Part shown: positions 53,927 to 63,558 of the stretch, piece after piece
How the letters are laid out: each line of letters begins with the position of its first letter
Position numbering within the stretch: the first letter of the stretch is position 1
Origin: an uncultured Gemmatimonadales bacterium
Lineage (GTDB): Bacteria; Gemmatimonadota; Gemmatimonadetes; Longimicrobiales; Gaopeijiaceae
Assembly: GCA_937919655.1 (NCBI GenBank)
Contig: CALFPJ010000015.1
Span: forward strand, 124,001 to 188,000
DNA: 64,000 bases
Reading direction: 5' to 3'
The notes under the pieces: generated by a model
Seen by the model: only the letters and a program-made list of their open reading frames with translations
The model's database searches: none
What the model was told of the DNA's origin: nothing
Position numbers and translations under genes: made by a program

Positions 53927-54913
53927 TCATAGATGATCGAGGCACCAGCGACCGGTCCGCTGCAACGCTTCGCGGTGGGCGTGCGGTGGATCCCACCCCA
54001 ACGTTTCGCGAAGACGACGCGATGGATAGGGGTTGTCGTCGAGCGCGAGCTGCACGACCCGTGCGAGTGAAAGGTGTTTTGCTCCAGGTGGCTTCACGCC
54101 GAGACGCTCCAGCAGCGCGGCCGCACCCTTCACCAGCGCGCGCGGGAGCCTGACGAAGTTGCCCCGCTTACCGAGTCCTTCGCACAGGTACTCAAGCAGC
54201 TCTCGCTGAGTTAAGGGTAGGTCGAGACCAAGGTCGTACGTCGCGCCACGCTCACCCGCCTCAAGCACAGTTCTTATGGCGACTGCCACGTTCCCAGCGT
54301 AGACAACGGGGACCGTGTTCGATGCCGAACCAAAAAGGGGCACCACCGGAGAACGCAGCAGATTGCAGAGTGCCGGAGCCATGAGGCGATCCCGCTCACC
54401 ATAGACGGCAGATGGACGAACCACAGATACGGCTAGTCCCTGCACGCGTTCGATGCCCCGTGCCACCGCTTCTGCCTCACGCTTGGATCGAGCGTAGAGA
54501 TCTCCAGGATGAAGATCCGAATCGATCGGGGTGTCTTCGCTGATGGGTACAGGCGCAGCGCCATACACCGACACCGAGGACACATGCACCGCGTGTGTAA
54601 CGCCCGCGGCAACCGCAGCGGTGAGCACATTGCGGGTTCCGTCCACGTTCACCGCGCGAATCTTCGGCCACGAGCCACCCGCGTAGACCAGCGCAGCAGC
54701 GTGCACCACATGAGTGCAGCCCCGCATCATAGGCTCCATCACTTCTGCATCGTCTCGTACGTCGCCCTCTACGAGCTCGCAGTCGAGCTCCTCGAGCAGC
54801 AATGTGTCAGCATGGCGCCTATGCAGCGCCACGACCTCGCAGTCAGCGCGACGCAACTCTTCGGCGAGATGCGAGCCGAGAAGTCCGGTACCGCCCGTCA
54901 GAAAGACGCGCAA
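53927..54913 (-). CDS. NAD-dependent epimerase/dehydratase (extended SDR)
   Basis: Extended short-chain dehydrogenase (328 aa). NAD-binding motif TGGTGLLGSHLAEEL at the very N-terminus, VHAAALV, SSVSVYG and the active-site YARSK. The substrate may be a nucleotide sugar or a sterol/flavonoid-like lipid; the sequence alone does not decide. Follows the zinc-ribbon protein gene after 21 nt. Confidence 0.85.
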   Translation of the reverse strand: MRVFLTGGTGLLGSHLAEELRRADCEVVALHRRHADTLLLEELDCELVEGDVRDDAEVMEPMMRGCTHVVHAAALVYAGGSWPKIRAVNVDGTRNVLTAAVAAGVTHAVHVSSVSVYGAAPVPISEDTPIDSDLHPGDLYARSKREAEAVARGIERVQGLAVSVVRPSAVYGERDRLMAPALCNLLRSPVVPLFGSASNTVPVVYAGNVAVAIRTVLEAGERGATYDLGLDLPLTQRELLEYLCEGLGKRGNFVRLPRALVKGAAALLERLGVKPPGAKHLSLARVVQLALDDNPYPSRRLRETLGWDPPHAHREALQRTGRWCLDHL

Positions 54914-54934
54914 TCAGGGTTCCCTCCGAACGGC

Positions 54935-55786
54935 CTAACGGCCGGCCAGGAACGCCTCCGCAGTGACCTTGAGGCCCTCAGTGATACCCGAGTGATCGAG
55001 ATACTCCGGCAGTGGGCTCGCCATCTGTCCGTCATACACGCTCACGATCTGCCGGTAGTAGCCAATGGCCACCTCCGTCTCCCCCAACTCGCTCGCCGCC
55101 TCACCCGCCGCGATGAGTCCCAGAAGATGATCCGGGCTGCTGACCAGAATCCGTTGGGCGGAGGCGAGGGCATCTTCCAATTGGAACGCAGTGCGCTGCA
55201 GCATCGACAGGTGAAAAAGTGCGTCCTCGTCCAACGGCTCAGCGATTTCATAGGCGTTCAACGCCATCGGCATGAACTGCTGAGCCTGGATCGAGTCGCC
55301 CGCTGCGATCGCCCGCATAATGCGGTCGAACAGCCGGTTAGCCGCATCGATCGGAGTCATCGTAGACAAGTCGATCGCAGAGGCACCGGTCGCTGTGCCG
55401 CCGAATACCGCGGAGCCCGCAGCTGCGGGCTGCGGCCCGTTACCACCTCGCACTGTTTGCCATCCGACCACAAGAATCAGAACAAACATCGCGGCGCCGG
55501 CCAGCCACCAGCCGAGATTCTCGCCCCCGACCGCGGCCGCGGCGGCGGCTCGGTGCGATCCGCCATCACCGCCTGCGCCTCCGCTTCCTCTTCCGGCTCC
55601 GGCTCGGGCTCCGACCGACGCCTTGTTCCCGCATTTGTTGCAGAACTTCGCACCGGCCGAGAGGCTCCCTCCGCACTGGTTACAGAAACGGCCCCCAAGC
55701 TGGGTACCGCAGTTCTGACAAAAATTGCCGGTCGCCGGTTTATTGCACCCAGGGCAGGCTGCCTGTCCGCTCGTTTGCTTCGTCAT
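54935..55786 (-). CDS. Zinc-ribbon membrane protein with helical-repeat C-terminus
   Basis: Protein of 283 aa with, in order, three zinc-ribbon CxxC units (CPGCNKP, CQNCG, CNQCGG and CNKCG), a Gly/Ala-rich low-complexity linker, one transmembrane helix (LAGAAMFVLILVVGW) and a C-terminal TPR-like helical part (DAANRLFDRIMRAIAAGDS through GYYRQIVSVYDG). The zinc part is therefore cytoplasmic and the helical part outside the membrane, or the reverse. The ATG at 55786 overlaps the M14 gene stop as ATGA. Function unknown. Confidence 0.75.
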   Translation of the reverse strand: MTKQTSGQAACPGCNKPATGNFCQNCGTQLGGRFCNQCGGSLSAGAKFCNKCGNKASVGARAGAGRGSGGAGGDGGSHRAAAAAAVGGENLGWWLAGAAMFVLILVVGWQTVRGGNGPQPAAAGSAVFGGTATGASAIDLSTMTPIDAANRLFDRIMRAIAAGDSIQAQQFMPMALNAYEIAEPLDEDALFHLSMLQRTAFQLEDALASAQRILVSSPDHLLGLIAAGEAASELGETEVAIGYYRQIVSVYDGQMASPLPEYLDHSGITEGLKVTAEAFLAGR

Positions 55787-58077
55787 TCCCGAATCGCGTT
55801 GAAGAGAAGTGGCCAAGTCGCAACGGTCTGAGCTCGATAGTTTGGTTGGAAGCCGAACAAGACTAACGAACCCCGCCCGATGTCGGCCTCTAGAATGGCC
55901 GGCTCGCCCGCCACGTGATCACCGCCAAGCACCCAGCCTGACAGGAGTGGATCACCCGAACCGTAACGGGCCGCAACACGAATTCGAGAGTCGTTGACCG
56001 CGAAGGCTCGACTGCTGTTCCAGTACCATGCCGAGATCTCCGGGCCCATACCCTCGTTGACCTCGGACGCCGCATCCAATTCAAGCCTCAGGATTGAGCC
56101 AGGAATGTAGAACTCGGTATTCGGCAAACCCTCGGTCGCATCGGTCACGCCCAGTCCGAAAAGGTCAACCACAAACTCGGTGGATTCCTCGATGGCCACC
56201 ACCCGGCCACCGTTTTCCACAAAAGCCTTCACAGCAGCGACGCCCTGCGCGCCTAGACCACCGGTGTACTCAGCCGGCAACTGGCCGACACTGAAGCCGT
56301 TCGTGATCGAACTCGCTCTCTGCGACTGAAGGACCAAAACATCATAGTTGCGAAGGTCGCCGCCACGAATGTTGGCGTCGTGCAGCGTGTCGTACTTCAT
56401 CTCATGCTGGTCGAAGACCCAGCGTTGCCAACCGGCAGGCATCGACTCCTGCCATGACTTATAGACGGCCACGCGTGGGGCTGCGGAGCCTGTCAGATGG
56501 GCCGGGAGCCTAAAGTCGAAATCCGGCGCCTCAATGGGCTCGGACAGTGCGACGCCGACGGCGCCGTCGATCGCCACGGCTTCAAAGTCGAACAGATATC
56601 CGAAGGTATGACCCGTGACGTCGTAGGGCCTCAGCGGGGGACCACCGGGGAACTCGCGCAGGTCGGGATAGTGTTGGATCTCCAGCATTGAGTTCGCAAA
56701 GCCGGCGTAGGGTTGATTCATCGGAATCACATAACTCCCAGCCGGAAAGCTCATTCCATCAATCGAAAAAATCGCTTGCGCCTGATGCACCTCCACGTCC
56801 GCCATGACCAGTGACCGCAGCGCGTACTTCACGCCGGTTGGGTTGCCCTGCCCGGCAGGAATGACCCAAGCATCAGGCCATTCATCCCATTGGTCCACCG
56901 CGCGTTGGTTGATTCCATAGAAGTTCTCGAGCCAGTATCGGCGATTCTTGGCCGCGTTGCTCAAGAGCGCCATGGCACCGGAGAACTGATAGTCGACGAT
57001 GTCAGGAAGGCCCCAATCGCCGCCCTTCCAAGGATCCGGGAAATTCCAGGATCGTTGGCTCGCGTCGAAGTTGCGACCCGGACCCAGTTGGTCCGGGGAG
57101 ACCGTAATCGGCGTCGCGAGCCTGGCGGACGCCGTCTCGGACAGAATCCGGGCGCCACCGTGGTAGTGCATGTAGGCCCGCGCCGGCGTAAACGCATCGT
57201 ACTGAGCATTCACGACCACGCCCGCCTTGCCCTGCGAGGTCAGCTCCGCGGCCATGTACGTCCCCAACTGACTCACCGCCGCCGTGAGCGCTGGATCAAT
57301 GTTCGGCTCCCACGGCTCGATGTACGGTGGGAAAAAAATGCGTGCCCCGGTGGCCCCCATCTGATGGATATCGTGCACGATCTGAGGATGCCAGCGGTTC
57401 TGAGCGCCGACCGTCATGATGGTCTCGTTCTGCGTGAACGCATACCAATCGCGGTTGTTATCGTGGCCCACGTAGGACTGATAGAGCCAGGGCAGCGGCG
57501 CCGCCTCGAACTCGGTTCCAACGTGCTCATTGTACCAGTCGGCGACCCACTGAAGTCCGTCCGGATTCAGAGAAGGGATCTGCAAGAAGATCACATTGTC
57601 GAGAATCTCCATGACCTTTTCATCGGTGGATGAGGCCATGGTGTACGCGAGCCGTGCGGCGGCCTGGCTCCCACCGACTTCGGTCGCGTGAATGCCGTGG
57701 GTGATCATTACCACCGTCTTACCCAGGTCGAAAAGGCGTTCCAGTTCCGCCTCGCCCGAAATTGTGCGCGGATCCGACAGCTTCATCTGGACCGCGAGGA
57801 GCTCGTCGAGTCGCGCGTGGTTGGCCGGGCTGGTGATCGTGAGCATGACAAATGGATTACCAGAGACCGTCGGCCCAAGGGACTCCATCGTCACCCGCGG
57901 GCTCGCCGCGGCGATCTTTTCGTAGTACGAAGTGAGCTGCTCCCAGTTTGCCAACTTCCGGTGATCGCCAACATCGAACCCGAACTGCTCGCGGGGAGTA
58001 GGAACGTTCTGGCCACCAACCGGCGGAACGAACACGACAACGGCCGCGAGGGCCAACATGAGGCGACGAATCATCAA
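55783..58077 (-). CDS. Exported M14 family zinc carboxypeptidase
   Basis: Zinc carboxypeptidase-like protein of 764 aa with signal peptide (LALAAVVVFVPPVGGQ). Zinc motif THGIHATEVGG (His, Glu) and third ligand IVHDIHQMG; a YVGHDNNRDW segment and the following SYVIPMN-like region fit this large M14 group. The C-terminal part (from about residue 540) is a separate domain of glutamine amidotransferase-like look (NYDVLVLQSQRAS), frequent in this group. It should cut C-terminal residues from peptides outside the cytoplasm. Diverges from the outer-membrane pseudogene. Confidence 0.88.
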   Translation of the reverse strand: MMIRRLMLALAAVVVFVPPVGGQNVPTPREQFGFDVGDHRKLANWEQLTSYYEKIAAASPRVTMESLGPTVSGNPFVMLTITSPANHARLDELLAVQMKLSDPRTISGEAELERLFDLGKTVVMITHGIHATEVGGSQAAARLAYTMASSTDEKVMEILDNVIFLQIPSLNPDGLQWVADWYNEHVGTEFEAAPLPWLYQSYVGHDNNRDWYAFTQNETIMTVGAQNRWHPQIVHDIHQMGATGARIFFPPYIEPWEPNIDPALTAAVSQLGTYMAAELTSQGKAGVVVNAQYDAFTPARAYMHYHGGARILSETASARLATPITVSPDQLGPGRNFDASQRSWNFPDPWKGGDWGLPDIVDYQFSGAMALLSNAAKNRRYWLENFYGINQRAVDQWDEWPDAWVIPAGQGNPTGVKYALRSLVMADVEVHQAQAIFSIDGMSFPAGSYVIPMNQPYAGFANSMLEIQHYPDLREFPGGPPLRPYDVTGHTFGYLFDFEAVAIDGAVGVALSEPIEAPDFDFRLPAHLTGSAAPRVAVYKSWQESMPAGWQRWVFDQHEMKYDTLHDANIRGGDLRNYDVLVLQSQRASSITNGFSVGQLPAEYTGGLGAQGVAAVKAFVENGGRVVAIEESTEFVVDLFGLGVTDATEGLPNTEFYIPGSILRLELDAASEVNEGMGPEISAWYWNSSRAFAVNDSRIRVAARYGSGDPLLSGWVLGGDHVAGEPAILEADIGRGSLVLFGFQPNYRAQTVATWPLLFNAIRE

Positions 58078-58102
58078 AACTCCTTATGGGTCACGACCCA
58101 CA

Positions 58103-60386
58103 ATGTGCGGGTCGAGCACGACGGTCTGTGCGGCGTACGACTACGGTACCCCCGCACCCATTAGGCGGCAACGGATCAAAGCTCCATGGCGGCTGCGAGT
58201 CGCCTCCCCGTGCTTGGCGCTCATGATCGCCTTGCTTTGGTCGAAGCCCACACAAGCCCAAGACTCGGTGCTACCGGACACGTACGGTGATGCTGGCGTA
58301 GAGGCGCTCCTCGCGCGGGCACGCGCCGCGCGAACGCGGTCCGTGGAAGGTATCGAGAGCTACGAAGGCCGACTGCGACAGCGTGTCTACGTGGGCCTCA
58401 CGGGACAGCGATTTCGGCGCGAGCGTGGCCTGTTCGAAAGTGAACGTATCGCCCTGATTCGTTGGACTGGTGGCGGGGACAGGACCATCCAATGGGAGGG
58501 CGTTCGCACCGCGATTCCGATCGCGGGGCTGGATACCGGGGACCCCGAGCGCAGGGGAGTTAGGACCGTCGTGACTGACAGCACCTCCTCCATTCCGGCC
58601 GGTTCAAACCGGGTGGAGATATGGCTGTGGACCTCCTCGGGGGCGTCGATATGCCTGGCTTCGACTTCGATCCGGGTGGGGACCGACTCCGACTTGGGGG
58701 TGACGATTGGGCGATTCATCCACTCGCCGACTCCGCGCTGACGAGGTACCGGTAGAGCTCGGGTGACACCCTACGGGTGAGCCTGACGGCGGATGCGGGC
58801 GACGACATCGTCCTTTATGAAGTCCTCGTCGAGCCGAGAAACGCAGACTTTCAGCTCGTCGTCGGTTCGTTGTGGTTCGATGCCCAGAGCGCCTCGCTAG
58901 TCCGAGCCACTTACCGGCCCGCTCGGCCGTACAACCTCGCGCTCGACGACCCGAGCGAGTCGGATGACGTGCCTGGCTTCCTCCAGCCGATCGAAGCCGA
59001 GATCGACTACATCACCATCGAGTACAGCTTGCAGGAGCTCAAGTTTTGGCTGCCTAGACGGTTTGCGTTCCAAGGTGAGGCGCGCCTAGGAGGGCTGGCC
59101 CGTGTCCCGATCACGCTGGAATGGAACGTGGGGAGCTACCTCGTCAACGAAGCTGCAACGGACCTCCTGCTCGAGGGCGAGCTTCCGGAGGGATGGCGAC
59201 GGAAGGAGAACGTCGATACGACCGCTGCTGGAGACTCGATCACCGTGACCGTGATCGTGCCTACCTCGGAAGAATTACGAGTGTCGCCAAGTCTTTCCCG
59301 GGCGTTCGGAGAGAGATCCCCGATCTCATTCAGCGAGACAGAGATCGATCGCCTCGAGCGACAGCTTGAGGGCCTGCTCCCAACATACCAGCGCCTCCGG
59401 CCGCAGCTGGCGTGGGGCCTGCAGAAGAGAATGGTCCGCTTCAACCGGGTCGAGGGACTTAGCGTCGGCACGACCGTCACGGTTCCTATCTCACCCAGCG
59501 TCCAATTTCAGGGCATGGCCCGGGTCGGGAACGGCGATCGGGTCGTGAACGCTTCGGCCAAGGTTTTGAAAGGTCCGGAGTCAGGGCGCTGGACGTTGGA
59601 CGTATACCGGCGCCTCCAATCTATGTCTGAGCTACACGACCCCTTTGGACTCACGAGCTCGATAGGAAATGTCGTTCTTGGCGGGGACGAGGGTCAGTAC
59701 TACCAGGCGACCGGAGGCGCCGTCGGGTACGAGTCTTTCGGAAGTCGGGTGCGATACTCGGTCACCGCTTTCACAGAACGCCACCGGCCGTTGAATTCGC
59801 GACCAACTTCAGCTTGCGAGGCCTGACTCAGGAGGACACCGCCAATACGGTCTTGGGCGCGGACGACATAGACGTCGATGGCGTCCGTGGCTCATTTGCC
59901 TTGTTCAGTGGCACCAACCCCAACGGGCTCATCGTCACCTCGAGGATGACGGGCGAGGTAGGGACCGGTGACATGTCGTTCCAGCGCGCCACCGCATCGC
60001 TCTCCGCGGGGCACCCTTTGCCTTTCGGGTTGGCCGGAGCCTTCGCGGTCGGGGGCGGCATGACGTGGGGGGAAGTTCCCGTGCAACGCCAGTTCTTTCT
60101 TGGACGGTCCGGCACCCTGCGAGGCTTCGACAACAACGAGCAGCGAGGGGAAGCGTTCTGGCGTGCCCGCGCTGAGGTTGCCACAGGCTTCGCGGCTGCC
60201 CGGCTCGCTCTGTTCAGCGATGTTGGTTGGATCGGAGACCGCGACGCCCTCGTCTTCGATGATCCCTTCGCGTCCGTGGGGGGCGGGGCGTCCTTCCTCG
60301 ATGGGCTATTCCGTGCGGACCTGGCCAGGGCGGCAAAGAGGGGGAGCCGGTGGAAGCTACACCTCTATATGGACGGGCTCTTTTAG
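58103..60386 (+). pseudogene. Outer-membrane beta-barrel (surface-antigen-like) protein, broken
   Basis: One large gene split over three frames. Part 1 (to about 58620) has a signal-like stretch (CLALMIALLWSKPTQAQ) and a coding sequence to GSNRVEI. Part 2, in the next frame, continues at AVDLLGGVDMPGF, meets an in-frame TAG at 58753-58755 where tyrosine is expected, and goes on through WFDAQSASLVRATYRPARP to 59780. Part 3, in the third frame from about 59785, ends with FFLGRSGTLRGFDNNEQRG and a final beta strand at 60386, typical of BamA/FhaC-like surface antigens. Three lesions in 2.3 kb. The start is uncertain. The broken product cannot insert as a barrel. Confidence 0.75.
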
Positions 60387-60470
60387 CGTCGGGATGATCG
60401 ACGTGTTGTCTAACGGGTCGCCACTCGTATACCGTAGCACGTTCCCGTCACACGTTCGGAGGTAATTGTC

Positions 60471-62120
60471 GTGCGCCGCATCAGCCCAATCGTCCTTGTC
60501 CTCGCCCTCGCCTCCTGTGAGATGGCGCCCGACACCAGCGCTTCTATGGACGTCCCGCCCCTAGATGGCGCCATGATCGCGGATTACATGCGCACGCTCT
60601 CGTCGGACGCGTTTTTGGGTCGTGGCCCTGGGCACCCCGGTGGGGACATGGCTGCGGACTACATCGCGGCCCAATTCGCGGACTTCGGACTTGAGGCCCC
60701 GAATGGCTCGTTCTTCCAGGCGGTCCCCATGGTTGGAACGACCACGGACCCGAGGACGGCGTCGTTGAGCGCGACGGGACCTTCCGGCCAGGTTGTGCCC
60801 ACCTATATGGACGACTTTGTGCTCAACGCGGGCGACCCAGTGGCGGCCGGAGCAGGAGGCGACGCCGAGTTGGTGTTCGTGGGATATGGGATCGACGCTC
60901 CAGAGAATCAGTGGAACGACTTCGCCGGCGTGGACGTGGCGGGGAAGTACATCATGATTCTCGTGAACGACCCGCCTGCCCCTGCGGCCGAACCCACCCT
61001 ATTCGGGGGGCTCGCGATGACGTACTACGGGCGCTGGACTTATAAATATGAAGAGGCCGCCCGGCAGGGCGCCCTCGGCGCGATCATCGTGCACGAAACG
61101 GCGCCCGCGGGTTACCCCTGGAGCGTGGTGCGGGGCGGTTGGGCCGGTGAACAATTTGCCTTGCCGCCGGACGAGAGCGGCCCAACACCTGCGGGTATGG
61201 TCGGATGGGTGTCTCTCGATGTGGCCACCGCGATGCTCGCGACCGGAGGCCTTGTATTCAGCGACCTCAAGGCGGCGGCCGCAGAGCGCGGTTTCGCTGC
61301 GGTTGAGACGGGGGTGACAATCTCGGCACGCGTGGCGAGTACGGTGCGGCGTGTTGAGACGAGAAACGTCGTTGGTCTTTACCGGGGAACGGAGCGTCCG
61401 GACGAATACATCACCATGACCTCGCACTACGATCATTTCGGCGTTGGCGAGGCCGTGGATGGTGACTCGATCTACAATGGCGCTTACGACAACGCCTCGG
61501 GCACCGCGATGCTCCTGACCGTGGCCAGCACGGTGTCGGCCATGGAAGACGGAGGGGAACGGTCGATTCTCTTCATCGCGACAGCGGCTGAGGAACAGGG
61601 ACTACTCGGTGGGCAGTGGTATGCTCAATCGCCTCTCTTCCCGTTGAGCTCTACGGTTGCTGAGATCAACGTCGACGGCGCGAATCTTTGGGGCGAAACG
61701 GACGACGTCATCGTCCACGGCGAGGAGCGTAGCGGGCTTGGTGTTTATGCGCGCTCGCGGGCGGCCATGTTGGGGCTGACCATCATTCCAGACGCCGAGC
61801 CCGAAAAGGGTTTCTTCTTCCGGAGTGACCATTTCCCGTTCGCCAAGGCGGGGGTGCCGTCGCTTTATGTGGAGCACGGCCGGGACTATCGCGGTCGGCC
61901 GGAGGGCTGGGGAGCGGAAGTGCTCGCCGCTTATACGGCCGCTCGATATCATGCTCCCTCGGACGAGTTCAGTGATGACTTCGTGTTCGACGGGGCTGTC
62001 CAGCAGGGTGCGTTGGTACTCTCCGTGCTTCTTGATATTGCAAATGATGACATCTGGCCGGAATGGCTAGACGGTCAAGAGTTCAAGGCAGCCCGCGACG
62101 CAATGATGGGAGGTCGGTAG
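60471..62120 (+). CDS. M28 family zinc peptidase, lipoprotein
   Basis: Zinc aminopeptidase/carboxypeptidase of family M28 with an inserted PA (protease-associated) domain. Lipobox LASC at the N-terminus places it in the envelope. Ligands: SHYDHFG (His, Asp region), GAYDNASGTA (bridging Asp), TAAEEQGLLG (catalytic Glu and ligand Glu), VDGAN (Asp) and YHAPSDE (His). GTG start at 60471, preceded by GGAGGTAATT. Length 549 aa. Alone on the plus strand, convergent with nif3. Confidence 0.92.
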   Translation: MRRISPIVLVLALASCEMAPDTSASMDVPPLDGAMIADYMRTLSSDAFLGRGPGHPGGDMAADYIAAQFADFGLEAPNGSFFQAVPMVGTTTDPRTASLSATGPSGQVVPTYMDDFVLNAGDPVAAGAGGDAELVFVGYGIDAPENQWNDFAGVDVAGKYIMILVNDPPAPAAEPTLFGGLAMTYYGRWTYKYEEAARQGALGAIIVHETAPAGYPWSVVRGGWAGEQFALPPDESGPTPAGMVGWVSLDVATAMLATGGLVFSDLKAAAAERGFAAVETGVTISARVASTVRRVETRNVVGLYRGTERPDEYITMTSHYDHFGVGEAVDGDSIYNGAYDNASGTAMLLTVASTVSAMEDGGERSILFIATAAEEQGLLGGQWYAQSPLFPLSSTVAEINVDGANLWGETDDVIVHGEERSGLGVYARSRAAMLGLTIIPDAEPEKGFFFRSDHFPFAKAGVPSLYVEHGRDYRGRPEGWGAEVLAAYTAARYHAPSDEFSDDFVFDGAVQQGALVLSVLLDIANDDIWPEWLDGQEFKAARDAMMGGR

Positions 62121-62140
62121 CGACGGTGTCGCTGGACCCT

Positions 62141-62899
62141 CTAGAGGCCTGTGGGCTGGTCGATAAAGTGCCACTCAACCTGAAACCGTTCCTGCAGGTG
62201 CTCGGCTAAAGCCCGAACGCCGAAGGTCTCGGTGGCATAATGTCCCCCGAAGAACACGTTGATGCCCAGTTCCGTAGCGTCGAAATGGCTGTGGTGAGAG
62301 CCCTCACCCGTGACGAGGGCATCCAAGCCTGCCGCCACAGCTGCCTCGATGAATGAGGCCCCTCCCCCCGTGACGATACCTACCCGCTCAATGCGGTCGG
62401 AACCACCAGCGATGAGGTGAACAACGGTGTCCAGCAGCTCCTCGAGCTTCACGGACATATCGATCGGATTAGTCGCGTCCGGCAGCGTGCCCCACCACCC
62501 GATCTCCTTGCCCTTGTAGGGCCCGAATTGACCTTCAAGTTCAAGGCCCATCGCACGGCCAAGAACGGCGCAGTTTCCGACTTCACCGTGGGAGTCCAGG
62601 GGCAAATGGCAGCTGTACAGGGCGATATCCGCAGCCAGAAGCATTTGAACCTTACGGAAATGTCGGCCGGTGAGGGGCTGAAGCCCGCCCCAGAACAGCC
62701 CGTGATGCACAATCAGCAGGTCCGCGTTCAAATCGACCGCGGCGGCGATGGCCGCCTCTGAGGCGTCTACCGCAACTGCAATCTTTTGGACCTCGTCGGG
62801 ACCGGCGACCTGCAGGCCGTTGAGCGCCGTGGGGTAGTCCGGATGGCCGTCGACCCCGAGATAGCCATCGAGATATTGGAGGAGAGATTCTAATTTCAT
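62141..62899 (-). CDS. Nif3-like dinuclear metal centre protein
   Basis: Nif3/YbgI family protein (252 aa), thought to have a di-metal site in a hexamer ring. Segments DYPTALNGLQVAG, LIVHHGLFWGG (metal His) and a C-terminal GEGSHHSHFDA and GGHYATE with further metal residues. The single-domain form (without the inserted PII-like domain) is consistent with the length. The cellular function is not settled; older names such as GTP cyclohydrolase I type 2 are not supported. Confidence 0.88.
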   Translation of the reverse strand: MKLESLLQYLDGYLGVDGHPDYPTALNGLQVAGPDEVQKIAVAVDASEAAIAAAVDLNADLLIVHHGLFWGGLQPLTGRHFRKVQMLLAADIALYSCHLPLDSHGEVGNCAVLGRAMGLELEGQFGPYKGKEIGWWGTLPDATNPIDMSVKLEELLDTVVHLIAGGSDRIERVGIVTGGGASFIEAAVAAGLDALVTGEGSHHSHFDATELGINVFFGGHYATETFGVRALAEHLQERFQVEWHFIDQPTGL

Positions 62900-63103
62900 T
62901 TGGGCGCTCGTCAGCGGTCGAAAGACGAAGTGGAGAAGATGTGGAAAACTCTACTCAGGCCATCTTGATCGTCATGTGGAAAGTGGTATCATGTGCGAAA
63001 TACCGCGCGGACAGAACAACCTCAGCCGGTGTGTCGCCGGCGGCGGGTCGTTGATCAGCCACGTAAACGCTCTGGGGAAAAATTTGTTTACACGCTTGAC
63101 GCG

Positions 63104-63505
63104 TCAACCTTCGGACCCGTCAGCCCCGCCCGCTTCGCCGTGATGCCCACTTGGATCGCCCATGTGTACCGTGCCATTAAAGATGGCACCTTCCTCCAAC
63201 TGCATCCGCCTCGCACGCACGTCCCCCTCGATCCTGCAGGTGGCCTGTAGCTCCAAGCGCGACTCGGCGACCAACGTGCCCTTCACGGTGCCTGAGATGA
63301 CGGCGTCCTGGGTCGAAATGTCACCCGAAACCAGGCCGTCCTTGCCCACTACGACCGCCTTCCCGGCCCGGACGCTGCCCTCAACCGTCCCCTCAATCCG
63401 GATGGTGCCGTCTGTTTCGCAGTCACCGACCACACGCATTCCCGGTCCAATGATCGAAATCACAGAGTCTGGGGGTACTCCATTGCCGCCCCGGTCGCGT
63501 GCCAT
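63104..63505 (-). CDS. Bactofilin
   Basis: Bactofilin cytoskeletal protein of 133 aa. The core is a run of short beta strands with small residues and regular glycines (IIGPGMRVVGDCETDGTIRIEG, then GTVEGSVRAGKAVVVGKDGLVSGD, ISGTVKGTLVA), which form a right-handed beta helix. Both ends are short unstructured tails. It polymerises without nucleotides on the membrane. Directly downstream of an M23 peptidase gene (53 nt), an arrangement known for cell-shape modules. Confidence 0.93.
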   Translation of the reverse strand: MARDRGGNGVPPDSVISIIGPGMRVVGDCETDGTIRIEGTVEGSVRAGKAVVVGKDGLVSGDISTQDAVISGTVKGTLVAESRLELQATCRIEGDVRARRMQLEEGAIFNGTVHMGDPSGHHGEAGGADGSEG

Positions 63506-63558
63506 CTAGGTGCCCCTCAAGTATCGTTAATTGGACTAAAAGGTAGTGTCGAAGCCAC

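Noticed and set aside
54509..55831. 440-codon plus-strand ORF
   Set aside because: Antisense to the epimerase and zinc-ribbon genes; low-complexity His/Arg-rich product without motifs.
39210..58755. TAG recoded as tyrosine (two TAG codons where Tyr is expected, in lemA and the barrel gene)
   Set aside because: TAG is used as the normal stop of intact genes, for example at 4884-4886 and 15294-15296, and both cases also carry frameshifts.
62900..63107. Possible replication or partition site (TGTGGAAAA, palindrome TTGACGCGTCAA at 63096-63107)
   Set aside because: No real DnaA box set, the palindrome is not parS-like and overlaps the bactofilin stop; no parAB or dnaA in the window.
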